In this document: piece after piece, positions 1 to 10,900 of the stretch
How positions within the stretch are numbered: position 1 is the first letter of the stretch
Layout of the letters: each line of letters begins with the position of its first letter
Assembly: GCA_964035575.1 (NCBI GenBank)
Contig: OZ037859.1
Span: 868,001-932,000 of the forward strand
Source: Rhynchopus sp. YZ270_cl-10
Lineage: Eukaryota; Euglenozoa; Diplonemea; Diplonemida; Diplonemidae
Direction: 5' to 3'
DNA length: 64,000 nt
Notes under the pieces: model-generated
The model's database searches: none
What the model saw: only the letters and a program-made list of their open reading frames with translations
What the model was told of the DNA's origin: nothing
Translations under genes and position numbers: made by a program

Positions 1-1346
1 GGAGGAGAAGCTAATCTAGCGAGGCTTTTGACACTCGTCAGGCAACCAGAAGCCTGCAAGAAACACGAGCACTGCAGAATAGAAGGTGAACAGTTCACTC
101 ACTGTCAACACGTCTCAGCACAGAAGCTGCACTTTGTTGTGGATGTGGAAAAGAATGTCGGACCGCACCAAGGCACCCAAGCTCACAAGTTCAATGCAAG
201 GGTGCTGGTTACATGCTGTCCATTTTGCTCTGGCGTGGTTTAAAAGCTCACCCCCCTGACTCGAAGTGGTGTTTGGGGCAAGCAACCTATACCGCGCGTG
301 AAGAGTTGTTTTGTGTATTATTGTGAAGGAAATACCACCTTCCTTGTTGCACGAGGATCGTGAATTCAAATCCAGAATGGCAAACCTCTCTCCGAAAGTT
401 GTAGCATGACCGGGTGTTGTCTAACCACAGGCCATAATTGGTATACTTTCGTTTCAGGGGTGGGATGTTGTGAAAAGGTGAGGTGTTGTGTGCAGTTTAT
501 ACACCCCCTACAAAGTTGGCAACATCTCGGCAGAATAGGCGCGGCTGACACCTCTTGGAGATAGTGGAAGAGGAACGGCCGAAGTCTCTTTCCCAATGTT
601 CGCAGGTTGTGGTCAACAACACAACAACAAAGAACGAACAAATCAGTTAGGTTGTGTTGTAAGAAATTTTTTTACATCCACCTCTACTAGGTGTCGGAAG
701 TAGCGAATATTCTTATTGTATCATCATGAAAGCAGGTGAAGAATGGGAGATTGGAACCAGAGGGTGAGGGTGAGACAGAGAAACACTAAAACAAACACTC
801 CCCCATCTTTCTTTTATGTTTTTTTATCGTTTTTTTTTTTACGGAACCTACAGTCAGGGAGCCTTACAGCATGGGTGCAAGACAAAGTAGGCCTTTTTTT
901 TTTAAACCCCGTTTTTGTTTATTTTCCCATTCGTTGTATGGTTTGAAGTTCTGAAGACTCCTCGCTAAGCTGTAGGAACACAAAAGGAAAAAAGCAGAAC
1001 AGCAACTGGGGGGAGGGTGTGTTTCCTTCTTTTTTTTTCAAGATTTCTGTACAAAGAAACGGGGGAGAGATTCACATATCGGGGGGGAATAGGGGGGGAA
1101 TGTTGCTGCAGATTCGAAAACACACCACCATTTGACTAAGAGACTTGCCACGATGTTATACCTGCGGGAGGTGACTGTGAAGAAGCTGGCTCCCGCAACC
1201 ACACAAACGCGAAGTTCACAATGTACCGAAAGAGATGATGCGCACAGCAAAAAAAGAAAAATAAAACTTGAACTAAAAAAGAGAAAAAAAAATGGGGAAG
1301 TCAACTAGCTTATTTTTTTCTGTACGAGATGGATCAGACCGAAAGC
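1..1346. other. Spacer without recognisable gene
   Basis: Only short open frames are present and none resembles a known protein or joins convincingly through GTATG/AG splice signals. Poly-T and poly-G runs cluster between about 820 and 1100. The last part lies downstream of the centrin stop codon and probably includes its 3' untranslated region. Confidence 0.6.
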
Positions 1347-2301
1347 CTATTTGCCCTTCATCTGGATCATCACGTTCTTGAACTCCTCGAAGCTGATCTC
1401 ACCGTCACGGTCCTCGTCGGCCTCAGCGATCATCTCCTGCAGCACGTCGTCACCGGGGTTCTCTCCGAGAAGCTTTGCCACCTCCTTCAGGTTTGCGAAG
1501 GAGATCTTGCCGGTCTTGTCCATGTCGAAGAGCTGGAACGCCTTGAAGATCTCTTCGGGAGAGTCCTTCTGTGCCATCTTGGCCTGTGGATAGAAGGGTG
1601 AGATGAAGTGATGGGAATAAGAGGTTTCTTGTATCAACAATCACTATACACCAACTGGGGAGGGTGGCACTCAACTTTTTTGATAAATTGTTGGAGTGAG
1701 TTGCGCTGCGCAATCTCCACTTTCCAAAAGTTCACTCACGAAAAGAAAAGGCCTCAGGTTCTTTTGAATCCTGAGATGACAACTACACCCGCAACAATAA
1801 AGGCATTCCTTGTTGCTGATCTTAGGTATTTTTTTTTTTTTGAAGGATTGTTGTCATAGTGTAGTTGCCACCATATGCAAGCTCCACTGTCCCTATAGTC
1901 ACTCACGTAGTAGCCTCGAATCGCGGGCCGTCTTTCCGCAAACTCATGCTGAGCGCATTGATTCGTGGGCGTTTTTGTGGGCTGATGTTAGGGCGACAGA
2001 CAAGACCACCACCCACAGCCATCAAATATTTTTTGACACATTTTTTTGTCGTGTTCTATGGTATACAGTAATATTTGTAAAGAAATACCTTCATCATGCG
2101 CTCGAACTCGGGGTACTCAATGAGACCGTTGGCGTCGGTGTCGATGGAGCGGATCATCTTCTCGATCTCCTCACGCGGCTGGTCTCCGAATCCAAGACCC
2201 TTCATCGCGAGGGCCATCTCCTCGGCGTCAATGGCACCAGAGCCATCCGCGTCGAAGAGGTTGAAGGCCTCCTTGATCTGCTCGTCGGTGAGGGCTGCCA
2301 T
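1347..2301 (-). CDS. Centrin (EF-hand protein), two exons
   Basis: Exon 1 is 2301-2089 (71 codons) and exon 2 is 1583-1347, giving 149 residues. The 505-nt intron has donor GTATTT and acceptor CCACAG and falls in phase 0 between EF-hands 2 and 3. Four EF loops lie at about residues 17-28, 54-65, 91-102 and 127-138. Loop 3 ends in Asn102 instead of Glu, and the second half ([34 protein letters not shown]) is typical of centrins, not calmodulin. Centrins are calcium-binding contractile proteins of basal bodies, centrosomes and flagellar roots, so the cell probably builds a basal body. The N-terminal extension of about 20 residues usual in centrins is absent; only 16 residues precede loop 1. The start chosen is the only ATG ahead of EF1 in frame. 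Confidence 0.93.
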
Positions 2302-2656
2302 TGTTGATGAGTTTGTTGTAAAGGGTGGAAGTTGCTGTGAGGGTTGTCATGAGGTACAAAACGATGGCGGGTCTGAAGAAGAGGAGGTGAATAAACAAAA
2401 CGATTCTTTTTATTGAGACGGCCTAACGAGGGGGAGGGGGAGAAAAAAGGGGGGAGGGGAGGGGGGGTTAAAAAGTCTAGTGCAAAGCAGCACAACCAAA
2501 GGTTGAGTCGTAGCTGAGATGGCTGAGAGTATAAGAAGCGAGAAAGGAACAACTGCCCCCTCCTCTCTCCCCCTCTCCCATCTCCTGCGGGACTTCCTAT
2601 GGTATATTTTTTTTATGCATTTTTTTTTTTTCATGCACACCATGTGAGATTGAATG

Positions 2657-2690
2657 AGTGTCAACAGCTCTACGGACGCAGACACTTGGG
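2657..2690 (-). repeat. Dispersed motif 2 (TGTCTGCGTCCGTAGAG type)
   Basis: On the minus strand this reads AAGTGTCTGCGTCCGTAGAG. Closely similar sequence occurs at 17985-18020 (minus), 45041-45066 (plus) and 57632-57660 (plus). In each case the motif points in the direction of the neighbouring genes. It lies about 330 nt downstream of a motif-1 copy at 3023-3060, the same order as in the two right-hand pairs. Function is unknown. Confidence 0.6.
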
Positions 2691-3022
2691 GAAGGGAGGC
2701 GTATAAAAAAGGTGCATAAAAAAAGGGGGTTGGTAAAGATGAACTTAAGACTCCCGTGTTCGGTCACCTAAAAAAAAATGCGACGGTTTTTTTTGGATTT
2801 TGTGGCGATAAATAAAATGTCAAAAAAGACGTGGCTCTGTACAAAAAATAAAACATAAATCATGACCCGAAGAGGCTAGGGGGGTGAAAAGGACTTTCAC
2901 AAACGAGACACACAAAAGGAGAGGGAAAAAAAGGGGGGTTTAAAAATAAAAATGAGAAAAGTTTTGAGAGATGGATACCTCATATCTGAAAAATGCACAC
3001 ATCTGAAGGGGGTAAAAGAAAA

Positions 3023-3060
3023 CTTGTAAGATGAATGTGCCTCTCTCGCATACACATCTA
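3023..3060 (-). repeat. Dispersed motif 1 (GAGGCACATTCATCTTAC type)
   Basis: On the minus strand the segment runs from TAGATGTGTATG through GAGAGAGGCACATTC to CATCTTACAAG. It is nearly identical to 44850-44891 (plus) and related to 57573-57619 (plus). AGATGTG and CACATCT-like flanks can pair as a short hairpin. The copy lies about 235 nt beyond the stop codon of the DNAJC9-like gene, on the same strand as that gene. Confidence 0.65.
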
Positions 3061-3293
3061 AAAAGGAAAGTGGAACTTGCACAGGCAAACTACAGTATTC
3101 CAAAAATAAAATAAAATAAAAAACATACAGCGGGGAGGAAATGGAGAGGGGTCAACGTTAACAGAATATTTGCCCTTTTTTTTGATATTCTGTTTAGTGT
3201 CACTGTCATTCGGTCTTCAGACAGTCTTCAGACAGTCTTCACTGCTTTCTTTTTCTTTTGATAATCTGGCCATACAATTTTTTTCCACTACAT

Positions 3294-4271
3294 TTAGTTC
3301 TTTTTTGTCTTCTTGACTACCTTGCGGACGACACGGCGCTTCTTTGGGGCCTGTACAGGCTGCTGCTCCTGGTCTTCGTCGCTGGTGTCTGGAACAATCT
3401 CTAATGGTGCACCGGCACTGCGTTTGGTTCCTTTCTTCTTGTTGACTTTCTTTGCAGCGGCTTTGGTGGACCCTTTGGCAAGACGAGCCTTGGCCTTTTC
3501 AAACTCTTCTTCGTCCACATCGGGGATCTCCGTTTTGTACTTCTTTGCGAGCGATGCCCACATGCCGTCATATTCCGTTGCCATCACCTCCTTCAACGCC
3601 TGGCAAAGCTCCTGCTCCTGCTTCGTCCCCTTTTTGTTCTTTCCATTGATAACCTCTTTCCGCTGCGTCTTTTCTCTATCCACCTCCTCCGCTTCCTCTT
3701 TCCTCTTCGCCCAACGCTTTTTGTATGCAGCGGTGGTCTTCATCTTTGGGGTGATCTTCGTTTTCTCCCAGAGTGGGGTGGACACAATACGGCCTTCATC
3801 AATGAGAGCTTGAATCGCTGCGACAAGACGGTCCTCTTCTGTGACCTTGAAATCTTCAAAAAAGATTTCTCCGAGGGTTTTCAGACAGCTGCCCTTTGTT
3901 TTGTTGAAAGCGGCAACGAGGTCATCCTTTTCTGCTGCGGAGTTGCGGTATTTTGATGTAAAACTCTGCGCATCCTCTTCCGTTACCTCCCTAAAGAGAG
4001 CCTGCATGAACTCAGCAACAGACCCTTCTCCTGCCATCTCAGCATTGTCCCATGCCCCGGTCTTATCATAGAACGACTTCGTCCTCTCCTCCTTCAAGAT
4101 GTTGTAAGCGAACCCCGCCCGCTTAAAGTCCTCTGCTCCAGCCTCCCCTGCGCGGTCTGGGTGGCTCTGCAAAGCCTTCTTCCGGTATGCCTTCTTGATC
4201 TCATCAGCAGTAGCATCAGGGGTGATGTCAAGGATCGTGTACAGACATTCTCCTTTAGTGACGCAAGCCAT
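3294..4271 (-). CDS. DNAJC9-like J-domain protein (histone H3-H4 co-chaperone)
   Basis: A 325-residue uninterrupted frame. An N-terminal J domain (about residues 9-75) carries the HPD triad at 37-39. It is followed by a helical stretch (LFREVTEEDAQSFTSKYRNS... to AIQALIDEGRI, about 92-165) that matches DNAJC9 in order and spacing. The C-terminus is Lys/Arg-rich (KKRRVVRKVVKKTKKN), consistent with nuclear location. DNAJC9 in animals binds histones H3-H4 and recruits HSP70 through the J domain; that function is carried over by family resemblance, not shown here. The protein is longer than human DNAJC9 (260 aa) because of the basic tail. The start is the first ATG after a strong pyrimidine tract ending TTTTCAG. 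Confidence 0.85.
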   Translation of the reverse strand: MACVTKGECLYTILDITPDATADEIKKAYRKKALQSHPDRAGEAGAEDFKRAGFAYNILKEERTKSFYDKTGAWDNAEMAGEGSVAEFMQALFREVTEEDAQSFTSKYRNSAAEKDDLVAAFNKTKGSCLKTLGEIFFEDFKVTEEDRLVAAIQALIDEGRIVSTPLWEKTKITPKMKTTAAYKKRWAKRKEEAEEVDREKTQRKEVINGKNKKGTKQEQELCQALKEVMATEYDGMWASLAKKYKTEIPDVDEEEFEKAKARLAKGSTKAAAKKVNKKKGTKRSAGAPLEIVPDTSDEDQEQQPVQAPKKRRVVRKVVKKTKKN

Positions 4272-4874
4272 TGTGCTTGATTCAAATTATTTTTCTGAAA
4301 AGGGAGATGTGGGGGAGGGGAGGGGAGAGGAGAAAGGGAATGGAAAAAAAAAAAAGGGGGGGGGGTAGAGTTGAAATGCAGAGCCTTGAACAGTTTACCT
4401 TTGGTACAAATGATTGGCTGTATCAGGGGTGGACCCCCCAACCATGCAGTGCTACAATCCATTTTGTGGTTTACATCTGATATGTGCTACTCCCGCTTCA
4501 GCTCATCAGATGAAGGGGGATCATTGCGCAACACAGGGTAATTAGGCCTGTGTGATGTAGGGTCCGGTTGGGGTCCTAATTATCCTCCGCCCGTTTCGCA
4601 GTGTGGGAGAGGCTATAGAGGAATTTGTGCGGGAAAAAGAGAAGGGGAATGGGATCAGTGTGGTATGAATTTATTTTCTTTCGCTGTTCAGCTAGGGAGG
4701 TTTTTTTTTTGTTTTTTTTGGTTCGCTTTTTTTTCTCCCATTCCACTTTCAAGCCAAGATGTTGCAATCTTGGAATCACCCCATCTCTCCCACCCCTTGC
4801 AAGAAATACATATGGTGGAACCCCAAACTCTGTGTGTAAACACACAGGGTAAAACAAAAACAGAATACAATTAT
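4272..4874. other. Spacer between SLC35F-like and DNAJC9-like genes
   Basis: Apart from the pyrimidine tract, nothing recognisable. Poly-T runs at about 4700-4735 lie near the 3' end of the transporter gene. Confidence 0.55.
4295..4370 (-). promoter_or_regulatory. Pyrimidine tract plus AG ahead of DNAJC9-like start
   Basis: On the minus strand a C/T run of about 70 nt ends in TTTTCAG 24 nt upstream of the ATG. This is the form of a 3' splice site, either for spliced-leader addition or for a 5' UTR intron. No matching upstream donor is obvious. Confidence 0.45.
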
Positions 4875-6044
4875 TTAGAAAGATACTTTCGCTTTTGAAG
4901 CTCGGCCTTGGGGCGATCGGAAGCTGACGACACTCATTTCTAGTTCGTCGGAGGATTCCAATTCGTCGTCGGGTTGAGGGGCGGGGACCTCTTGGCGGAG
5001 CTTGAAGAAGTCCTCTGCTGAGAAGGCTAGGTTTACTAAGAGAAACCCGAGCAGTACACATAGCGACCCTGTCACGTAGGTAGGGGAGTAGGACGCACCG
5101 TTGAGCACAACGTCGCTCAACATCCCAATCGGGATTGTTAATGACAGCGCCAACGTGGCAACGACAGGCGATGTCAGCACCACTGCCCTAGCCCACATCA
5201 CATCAGATATGTTCGTCCCCACCAACGCATTCAACAAAAGATACCCCATCACCTCCTTCCGCGGAAAACTGAACTGCTCAAAACCAAAGAAATCCATCAT
5301 AAACAGCAGAGGCACTCCACATACAAGCACCACAACGCCAACGAACCCAAAGAACACAGGCATTATTATGTGATCCTTCACATAGGCACGGAGCACCACT
5401 GTGTACACTGCGTAGCACATTGCGGAGATGAGGGCGAGAATTGCGCCTCGTGTGCTTTCGACGGGGGCGGTTGATGATTCGTCAGCTTCGAGGTAGGGAG
5501 GCGAGAGAGCGACCAGGAGCACCCCGCCGAGGGTGAGGAAGATAGAGAGGACTTTGTGGACGTTGACGGTTTCGCCGAAGCAGATGACACAGAGGAGCAT
5601 GGTCCAGAGGGAGGAGGTGTTGCTGAGCACGCTGTTGCTTGCGACGGTCGCCTCGCGGAGGGAGAGGTGGAAGCTGTAGTTTGCGGCCATCCAGAGCGGT
5701 GCAAAGAGCACCGCAAGGTCACGGTATTCTCGCCACGTTGCGGGTGGTGTCGGTGGGAGAAGTGGCGCATCGTCCTCAACAGGCGACGTCACCTCCTCAA
5801 CTACAGGGGCAGGTGGGCACATCACTTCTCGCCACTCCCTCTTACAACACCCCCCAAACAAATAAAAGGCAAACCCGCAAGTATTAAAATACGTCAAAAA
5901 AAATGGCCGATCAAACTCACTGCTAAATATACTCTTAATCAGATGCGACGCACCCACCCATATCACCGCAACTCCCACAAGCAGCGAGACCCCTTGGACA
6001 TACGGCGTGCACGTCACGATCTGCAGGAGACGCGATATGTTCAT
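4875..6044 (-). CDS. SLC35F-type drug/metabolite transporter
   Basis: A 389-residue intronless membrane protein with about ten hydrophobic segments. Segment 1 begins near residue 15 (YVQGVSLLVGVAVIWVGASH) and the last near 325 (VTGSLCVLLGFLLVNLAF). The central pair SVLSNTSSLWTMLLCV and KVLSIFLTLGGVLLVALS is characteristic of the SLC35F5-like branch of the drug/metabolite transporter superfamily. It has the two-fold five-helix repeat expected of the family. The cytosolic loop at about 75-105 is acidic and proline-rich, and the tail (PQPDDELESSDELEMS) is acidic and serine-rich. Substrate cannot be read from the sequence; related proteins reside in plasma membrane, vacuole or Golgi. A pyrimidine-AG site ahead of the start is weak here. 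Confidence 0.85.
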   Translation of the reverse strand: MNISRLLQIVTCTPYVQGVSLLVGVAVIWVGASHLIKSIFSSEFDRPFFLTYFNTCGFAFYLFGGCCKREWREVMCPPAPVVEEVTSPVEDDAPLLPPTPPATWREYRDLAVLFAPLWMAANYSFHLSLREATVASNSVLSNTSSLWTMLLCVICFGETVNVHKVLSIFLTLGGVLLVALSPPYLEADESSTAPVESTRGAILALISAMCYAVYTVVLRAYVKDHIIMPVFFGFVGVVVLVCGVPLLFMMDFFGFEQFSFPRKEVMGYLLLNALVGTNISDVMWARAVVLTSPVVATLALSLTIPIGMLSDVVLNGASYSPTYVTGSLCVLLGFLLVNLAFSAEDFFKLRQEVPAPQPDDELESSDELEMSVVSFRSPQGRASKAKVSF

Positions 6045-6892
6045 GGTAAAGCTTCTCTGCTTTGCGTTCTATGGGTTCTAGTGTATAGTTGGTTTACCAT
6101 ATGATGGTTTGTGTGTGTTGTCTGAAACAGGGTGACAAAGATTGTTAAATTTGGCAGAAATCAATCAAAAGGGGAGAAGAATACTTAATGCGCATAGACC
6201 TCGCAGAGGTGGTGCATACAAAAAAAAAAAAAAAATGGGGGGAAATATTCAGATATTATGACTGAATTGGCTAAGTAGCCAGTTTCAGTAGAAGTGGCTG
6301 TTTTGTTGTCGAAAAAAAAATGTGTTCTATTTTCTGTTGAAATGTGCTTCTCGCGTATATATTGTTGTCACCTACGCATGTACAGAAGACCTCAATACCC
6401 GAAGACATGGCAGAGATGACCTGATTAAGAGCTAATTGGTGTGAGAGACAAAAAAGACAAATATTATTATGGAGTGTAAACCCTGTGGAGTTCCTTTTTC
6501 CCTTCACAGTACCTTTTGATCTCATTTAAGAATAAAATCTCCACACTGCCTCTGCACACAGCAAGGTACGTCAAGCTGAGTCAAGCTATGGATCAAGGCA
6601 ATGGATGTACACTCTTTTTTTTCTTTCCTTGGAAACTCTCTGAATAAACCATCACGTCTAACAGAGCCTACCCAACTCGATACCATACTTTCCACTTTCG
6701 GTCTACGTTGAAATATCCCTCCCCTCTCTTTTACTTCAAGACTTTTTGTATTGACGTCACATAGGGTTCGCTACTCATGCCGCCCTCAAGGATAGGATAT
6801 GCAGACGGAACCTTATCCCCTAGGGCAAGATTGGCAGATGGGGAATTAATTAGGTCTGGTTGGATACCTTTTTTTTTAGAATTTTATCCATA
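6045..6892. other. Spacer without recognisable gene
   Basis: Small open frames only (the longest is 84 codons on the minus strand at 6525-6271) with no recognisable features. Poly-A and T tracts near 6220 and 6310. Confidence 0.55.
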
Positions 6893-7246
6893 TTAGAATT
6901 CGACACAATCCTCATCACTCCACCGCCTTCGACGTGCGTCAGTAGTGTGTGCGGATGGAGGTGCAGTAGGGGGTCCGGATGAGAGTGTCCTTTGCTTTGG
7001 AAGCTGTGCAAACGGTATATCGTTGTCTTGGACACCATCGCCAAGCATGGCGTGTCGCAGTTCAAAGATAGCGGCAAGCATATCCTGCCCCGCATCTGCC
7101 AGGGTGGGCGCGTTGTACGCTTTATTCACTGTCTGCAGGTCTTTGCTGATCTCCGCCAAATCAACCCTCATCTGCGCACATCCACGCTCCTGAGCCTCCT
7201 CAGCATCCGCAACACTTTGCTCCAATGCCGTCACCGCATCAATCAT
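6893..7246 (-). CDS. Small coiled-coil protein, function unknown
   Basis: 117 residues read from the ATG at 7246, which sits 7 nt after CATATAG and a roughly 75-nt C/T tract. The upstream part of the same frame is translated pyrimidine tract and was excluded. Residues 1-75 (MIDAVTALEQSVADAEEAQE...) are helical and heptad-like, with a second helix at TLADAGQDMLAAIFELRHAML. The tail is Pro/Ser-rich and ends RRRRWSDEDCVEF. I do not recognise a family. Short helical proteins of this kind include BLOC-1 and kinetochore subunits, but nothing specific supports that. Codon use and position within the minus-strand block favour a real gene. Confidence 0.6.
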   Translation of the reverse strand: MIDAVTALEQSVADAEEAQERGCAQMRVDLAEISKDLQTVNKAYNAPTLADAGQDMLAAIFELRHAMLGDGVQDNDIPFAQLPKQRTLSSGPPTAPPSAHTTDARRRRWSDEDCVEF

Positions 7247-7914
7247 AGTTCTCCTATATGAGGTATGAAGGTTGGGGTAAGGGGGAAGGGAAGGGGAGGG
7301 GTGAGGAAGAGGGAGTGAGGAAGGGGGAAAGGTGAAATTACGGGGAGACAAGTGATTTCTTGCATTTCGACCAAAAAAAAAAGGGCATCGATAACAAAGA
7401 TTTTCTGTAGTTCTAAACGAATAAAAAAATACATAAAAACTAAAGACAAAAAAAGGTTATTCATGAGACAAAAAAAAAAAACTTGAGGAATGTGACTTTC
7501 GAGCACATAAAAAAAGATAAACAAAACTGAGAATTGCGACATGTGCATTTTTTTTTCTCTCTTTGAATTGGGGTGGAGGCGAAGGCATATCTCTTATTAT
7601 CTCCGTTTCCCCCCTTTTCTGCCTGCACGAAGTAATAAGAAAGATGAATGCCTCCCGTACTCGTACATCTATAAAGTGATTTGAAGGTACACTTTATACC
7701 GCAGACGTATCGTCTCCAAAACCCGACTGTTCACAAAAACACGTGATAGCACACTTTAATTGCTTTCCTTTTATTACGCCCAACAACCCTCCGGCCCATA
7801 CACTGTGCAAGCAGATCTACGACAAGATGAGAAAGCAGAATTTAGTACAAATTAAAAAATACAGCGGACACGTGACGAAGGCGCATGCAGCGTGCCTTTA
7901 TACATAACCCTTCA
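7247..7914. other. Spacer between 117-aa gene and 1418-aa gene
   Basis: Apart from the tract at 7254-7330 there are A/T-rich homopolymer runs and no gene that I can support. Confidence 0.5.
7254..7330 (-). promoter_or_regulatory. Pyrimidine tract plus AG ahead of the 117-aa gene
   Basis: On the minus strand CTTCCTCACTCCCTC and further C/T runs lead to CATATAG, 7 nt before the ATG at 7246. This is a 3'-splice-site-like arrangement. Confidence 0.5.
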
Positions 7915-10900
7915 TCATGTGTGCCCAAGTGGGAAAAACGGGTGATGTGGTTTCAAGTCAGTTGCCCATGCACTCAGCGGGACCGATTCAGGCTGAGAGT
8001 CAGCGGATGCGCTCTGAAGAAAGAGATAGGATGAAATGGGGGAAAGAAACGGTGATGTAATTAACTGGCAAAAAAAATTCAAGAAGGTGAACCGATGGCA
8101 CATCCTTTCCGCTCAGTGAAAGGGTCCACACTATAGAGCAACTAGTTAAGGAGTTAAGGAGTTAAGGGTGGTGGTGGTGTACCTGCTCTCTCGTTTCGTG
8201 CCTCCCAGAGTCTTGTGGTCTTGTGCGAGATCCCAACGGCGAGGTAATGTGCATTGTGCTATATCTGCTGTTCACACGCGACTCGCCTGACCCGGTGTGG
8301 CCAACGCTGCTGAGACTGCTGCCGAGAGTACTGCTTTTTGCACTGCTCCCACTTCTCGGTCCTGAAGCACGCTGGCGTGGTGAGAGACGCCGGGTTGCGG
8401 GTGAAGTAGGTCTGAGTGATTGTGGTGGATATCAACATAAGTTGGTGGGTTGATAAGATAAGAGAGGGAAAGGAAAGGAAATATTCATAAGATTAACCGA
8501 AGCCTCTCGTGCTTAATCACCTTGACGAAAAGAGGGAATGAGAAAAGGAGTAAGGGGAAAGAGTCAAATACCTTGGCAATGCGGAACGCCCAAAGGCCAC
8601 CGTTGGTGACTGCGTACGGGGGTGCATGAGCATGGCAGGAGGTGGCGAAGTGTACGACTGGTATGTCTGTGGCGAGTGCAGGCGGCGGCTGAGTGGCTCC
8701 TTCGCTCTCCGCCTGCCCCGCCCAGTGGAGCTGGTGCGCTGTGGGGAACAGTACTCACTCACATCACTGCTGACTGCCACCTGTCCCTTCCCAGAGGGTG
8801 GCGTGAGGTACAGAACTTGCCCAAACCCGCTGTTCTGGTCCATCTGCGCGCTTGCTGATGGGGCTGTGGAGGAGAGAGCTGGAGAGGTGGTGCGTATCTG
8901 GGTCACTTCGGATGTCTGGCTAGCGGCACGTGCGCGTGTAGGGCTCCGTGACATTGACTTCTTAGCGCCGAGTGCCGATGGTGGTAACGAATGATACACT
9001 TGCCCATCGCCCGCCCTCACCTTCACGTGGGAAGACCTATACAACGAAGCGGCAAGCTTGACAAGAACACGCCGTTCCGTCGGGGTAAGAGAGAGGCTGA
9101 GCTTTGACTCGAGAGCATGAAAGCCCCCAGTGGGGGAGCGTGAACGTGCACCGGACGCACTTCCACTGCGCCTCCCTGCACTGCCACTGCGAGACCTGTT
9201 GTTGAGTCGCTCGTTCTTGTGGCCAATGATGCCCAGGTGGAGTTTCTCAAAATCCATGAAATAGTTGCAGACAACCTTCTTGAGCGACTTCTCCACTGAA
9301 CTCAAGTGTTCACTGGCGCCTCTCAGTCTGTCTAGTACTTGCTGAAAATCCAGGTCCATCTGCAACCCCCGCACCGATGACACGACCATCGTGTGCACCA
9401 TCTGCACTGTCTGGTATCCTCTGTAGATATCCTCGACAAGCTTGGACCTGCTGCTGATGATCCACGCTACCTTTGCGAGCTCCTGCATCTCTGTGTTCTT
9501 CGAAGCAGCTTGGCCTTGGCCGAAGTGCGCGTCAACAACGTGCTCGAAGACGTCGTCCTGTTGTCTGCGCACAGATGTGCTCATCACTTGAACGCCCAGC
9601 ATGTGGCACAGATTGCTGTAATCCTGCTCGTTCACAGCACGTATATCAGATACAAGCTTGGCACCAGGAGACGATTCGTTATGCGTATGTGCCGCCTCCT
9701 CGAGAAGAGCCACCAACCGCGAGCCTGAGATGCCCCGCTGCCTGAGGAGGTCTACGGTCCCTGCGGTCACTGGGAGGGGGGGTGAGTCCGACAAGAAGTC
9801 GGCAAGCTGCTCCTGCGACATGTTCACAACCTCGGAGGAGGTACGGGCGCGTGCGTTCTCGTACTGGTCGCAGCGGCGCTCTGCAAGGACGACAGCCTCC
9901 CTGAGGAGGAGCGTGTCTACCTCTTTGCTTTCGTTTGCAATCTGGAGGGAGAGCACCTGCTCCTCCTTCTCCTCGAGACGGGTGCGCATGGCGACTCTGT
10001 CGCTCTCCACCTCTACGATACGGCCCTTCAGAAACGAGATCGTCTCCTCCAGCTGCACTGTCTCAGCCGTCGGCCTCGACGGCGAACGTGAAGGTGGTGT
10101 AGGCGGCGTCGTTGGTGCCGTCGCACGCTCCAACATCTGCAACGTATGTGAGTTGCGTGCCCGCAGCTCCTCCAACGCAACGTCCTTGCTGATCACCTCA
10201 GCCTGAAGCTCTGCAACCTTTGCAGCCTGCTTCTGCATCCTCTCCGGAGCGTCGCCCTCATGCCCCGAACGCAGCTGATCCTCATAGTTCGCAATCACGG
10301 AATGCAAATTAAGGCACTCATTTGTTTTGCCTTTGAGATCACCGTTCAGTTCAGAGATCTGCAAAAAAAATGGGCGTTGCAGAAAAATTGAGACAAAAAT
10401 CCCAAACGTGGAACATACCCTGGTGCGGTACTCTGAACAGAGCGTCTGCACGAACACACCGAGCCCGCCAAAGTCGCCTGATGCGAGCAGCTTCCCGAGC
10501 ATATTGTTCTCTGCCTCTTGAGACATCATCGGGAGGGAGCGCTCCCTGGTGGGGGAGACTCTTGCTGTGGAGGGCAGGTCGTCGCAGAAGCCGCGGGGCG
10601 AGCCTTGGTACTCTTCTGCACTGACGGAGCTTTTGTCCATGCTTGTCTCCTTCCCAAAGGAGGGTGCCTGCATCCTCATATCTGTGTGTTCCTGCTGCGT
10701 CTGCCCTCTGGACGCAGCTGGTGGCGGCGGCGGTGGGCTCGGCTCCTCCCCCCTGCTCCCCTCCAACGCATCCTTCACAACCCGACGCACAGCAGCCGCC
10801 TCCACCTCAATAATGCTACCCTCATCGCACAGCTCCACACTGATCAACGTACTGCGCCCACTCAGCTTCACAACAACACCGTCACTGCCTTTGTGGTCAC

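Larger units (their letters stand above)
2302..3293. other. Spacer between DNAJC9-like gene and centrin
   Basis: No convincing gene. On the minus strand a long C/T-rich stretch (about 2430-2590) followed by TCTTCAG near 2370 precedes the centrin start. Two dispersed motifs (listed separately) lie here, both on the minus strand. A short tandem of CAGACAGTCTT type occurs at about 3215-3245. Confidence 0.6.

Noticed and set aside
1347-2301. Calmodulin
   Set aside because: EF loop 3 ends in Asn and the linker [11 protein letters not shown] and [11 protein letters not shown] are centrin-specific.
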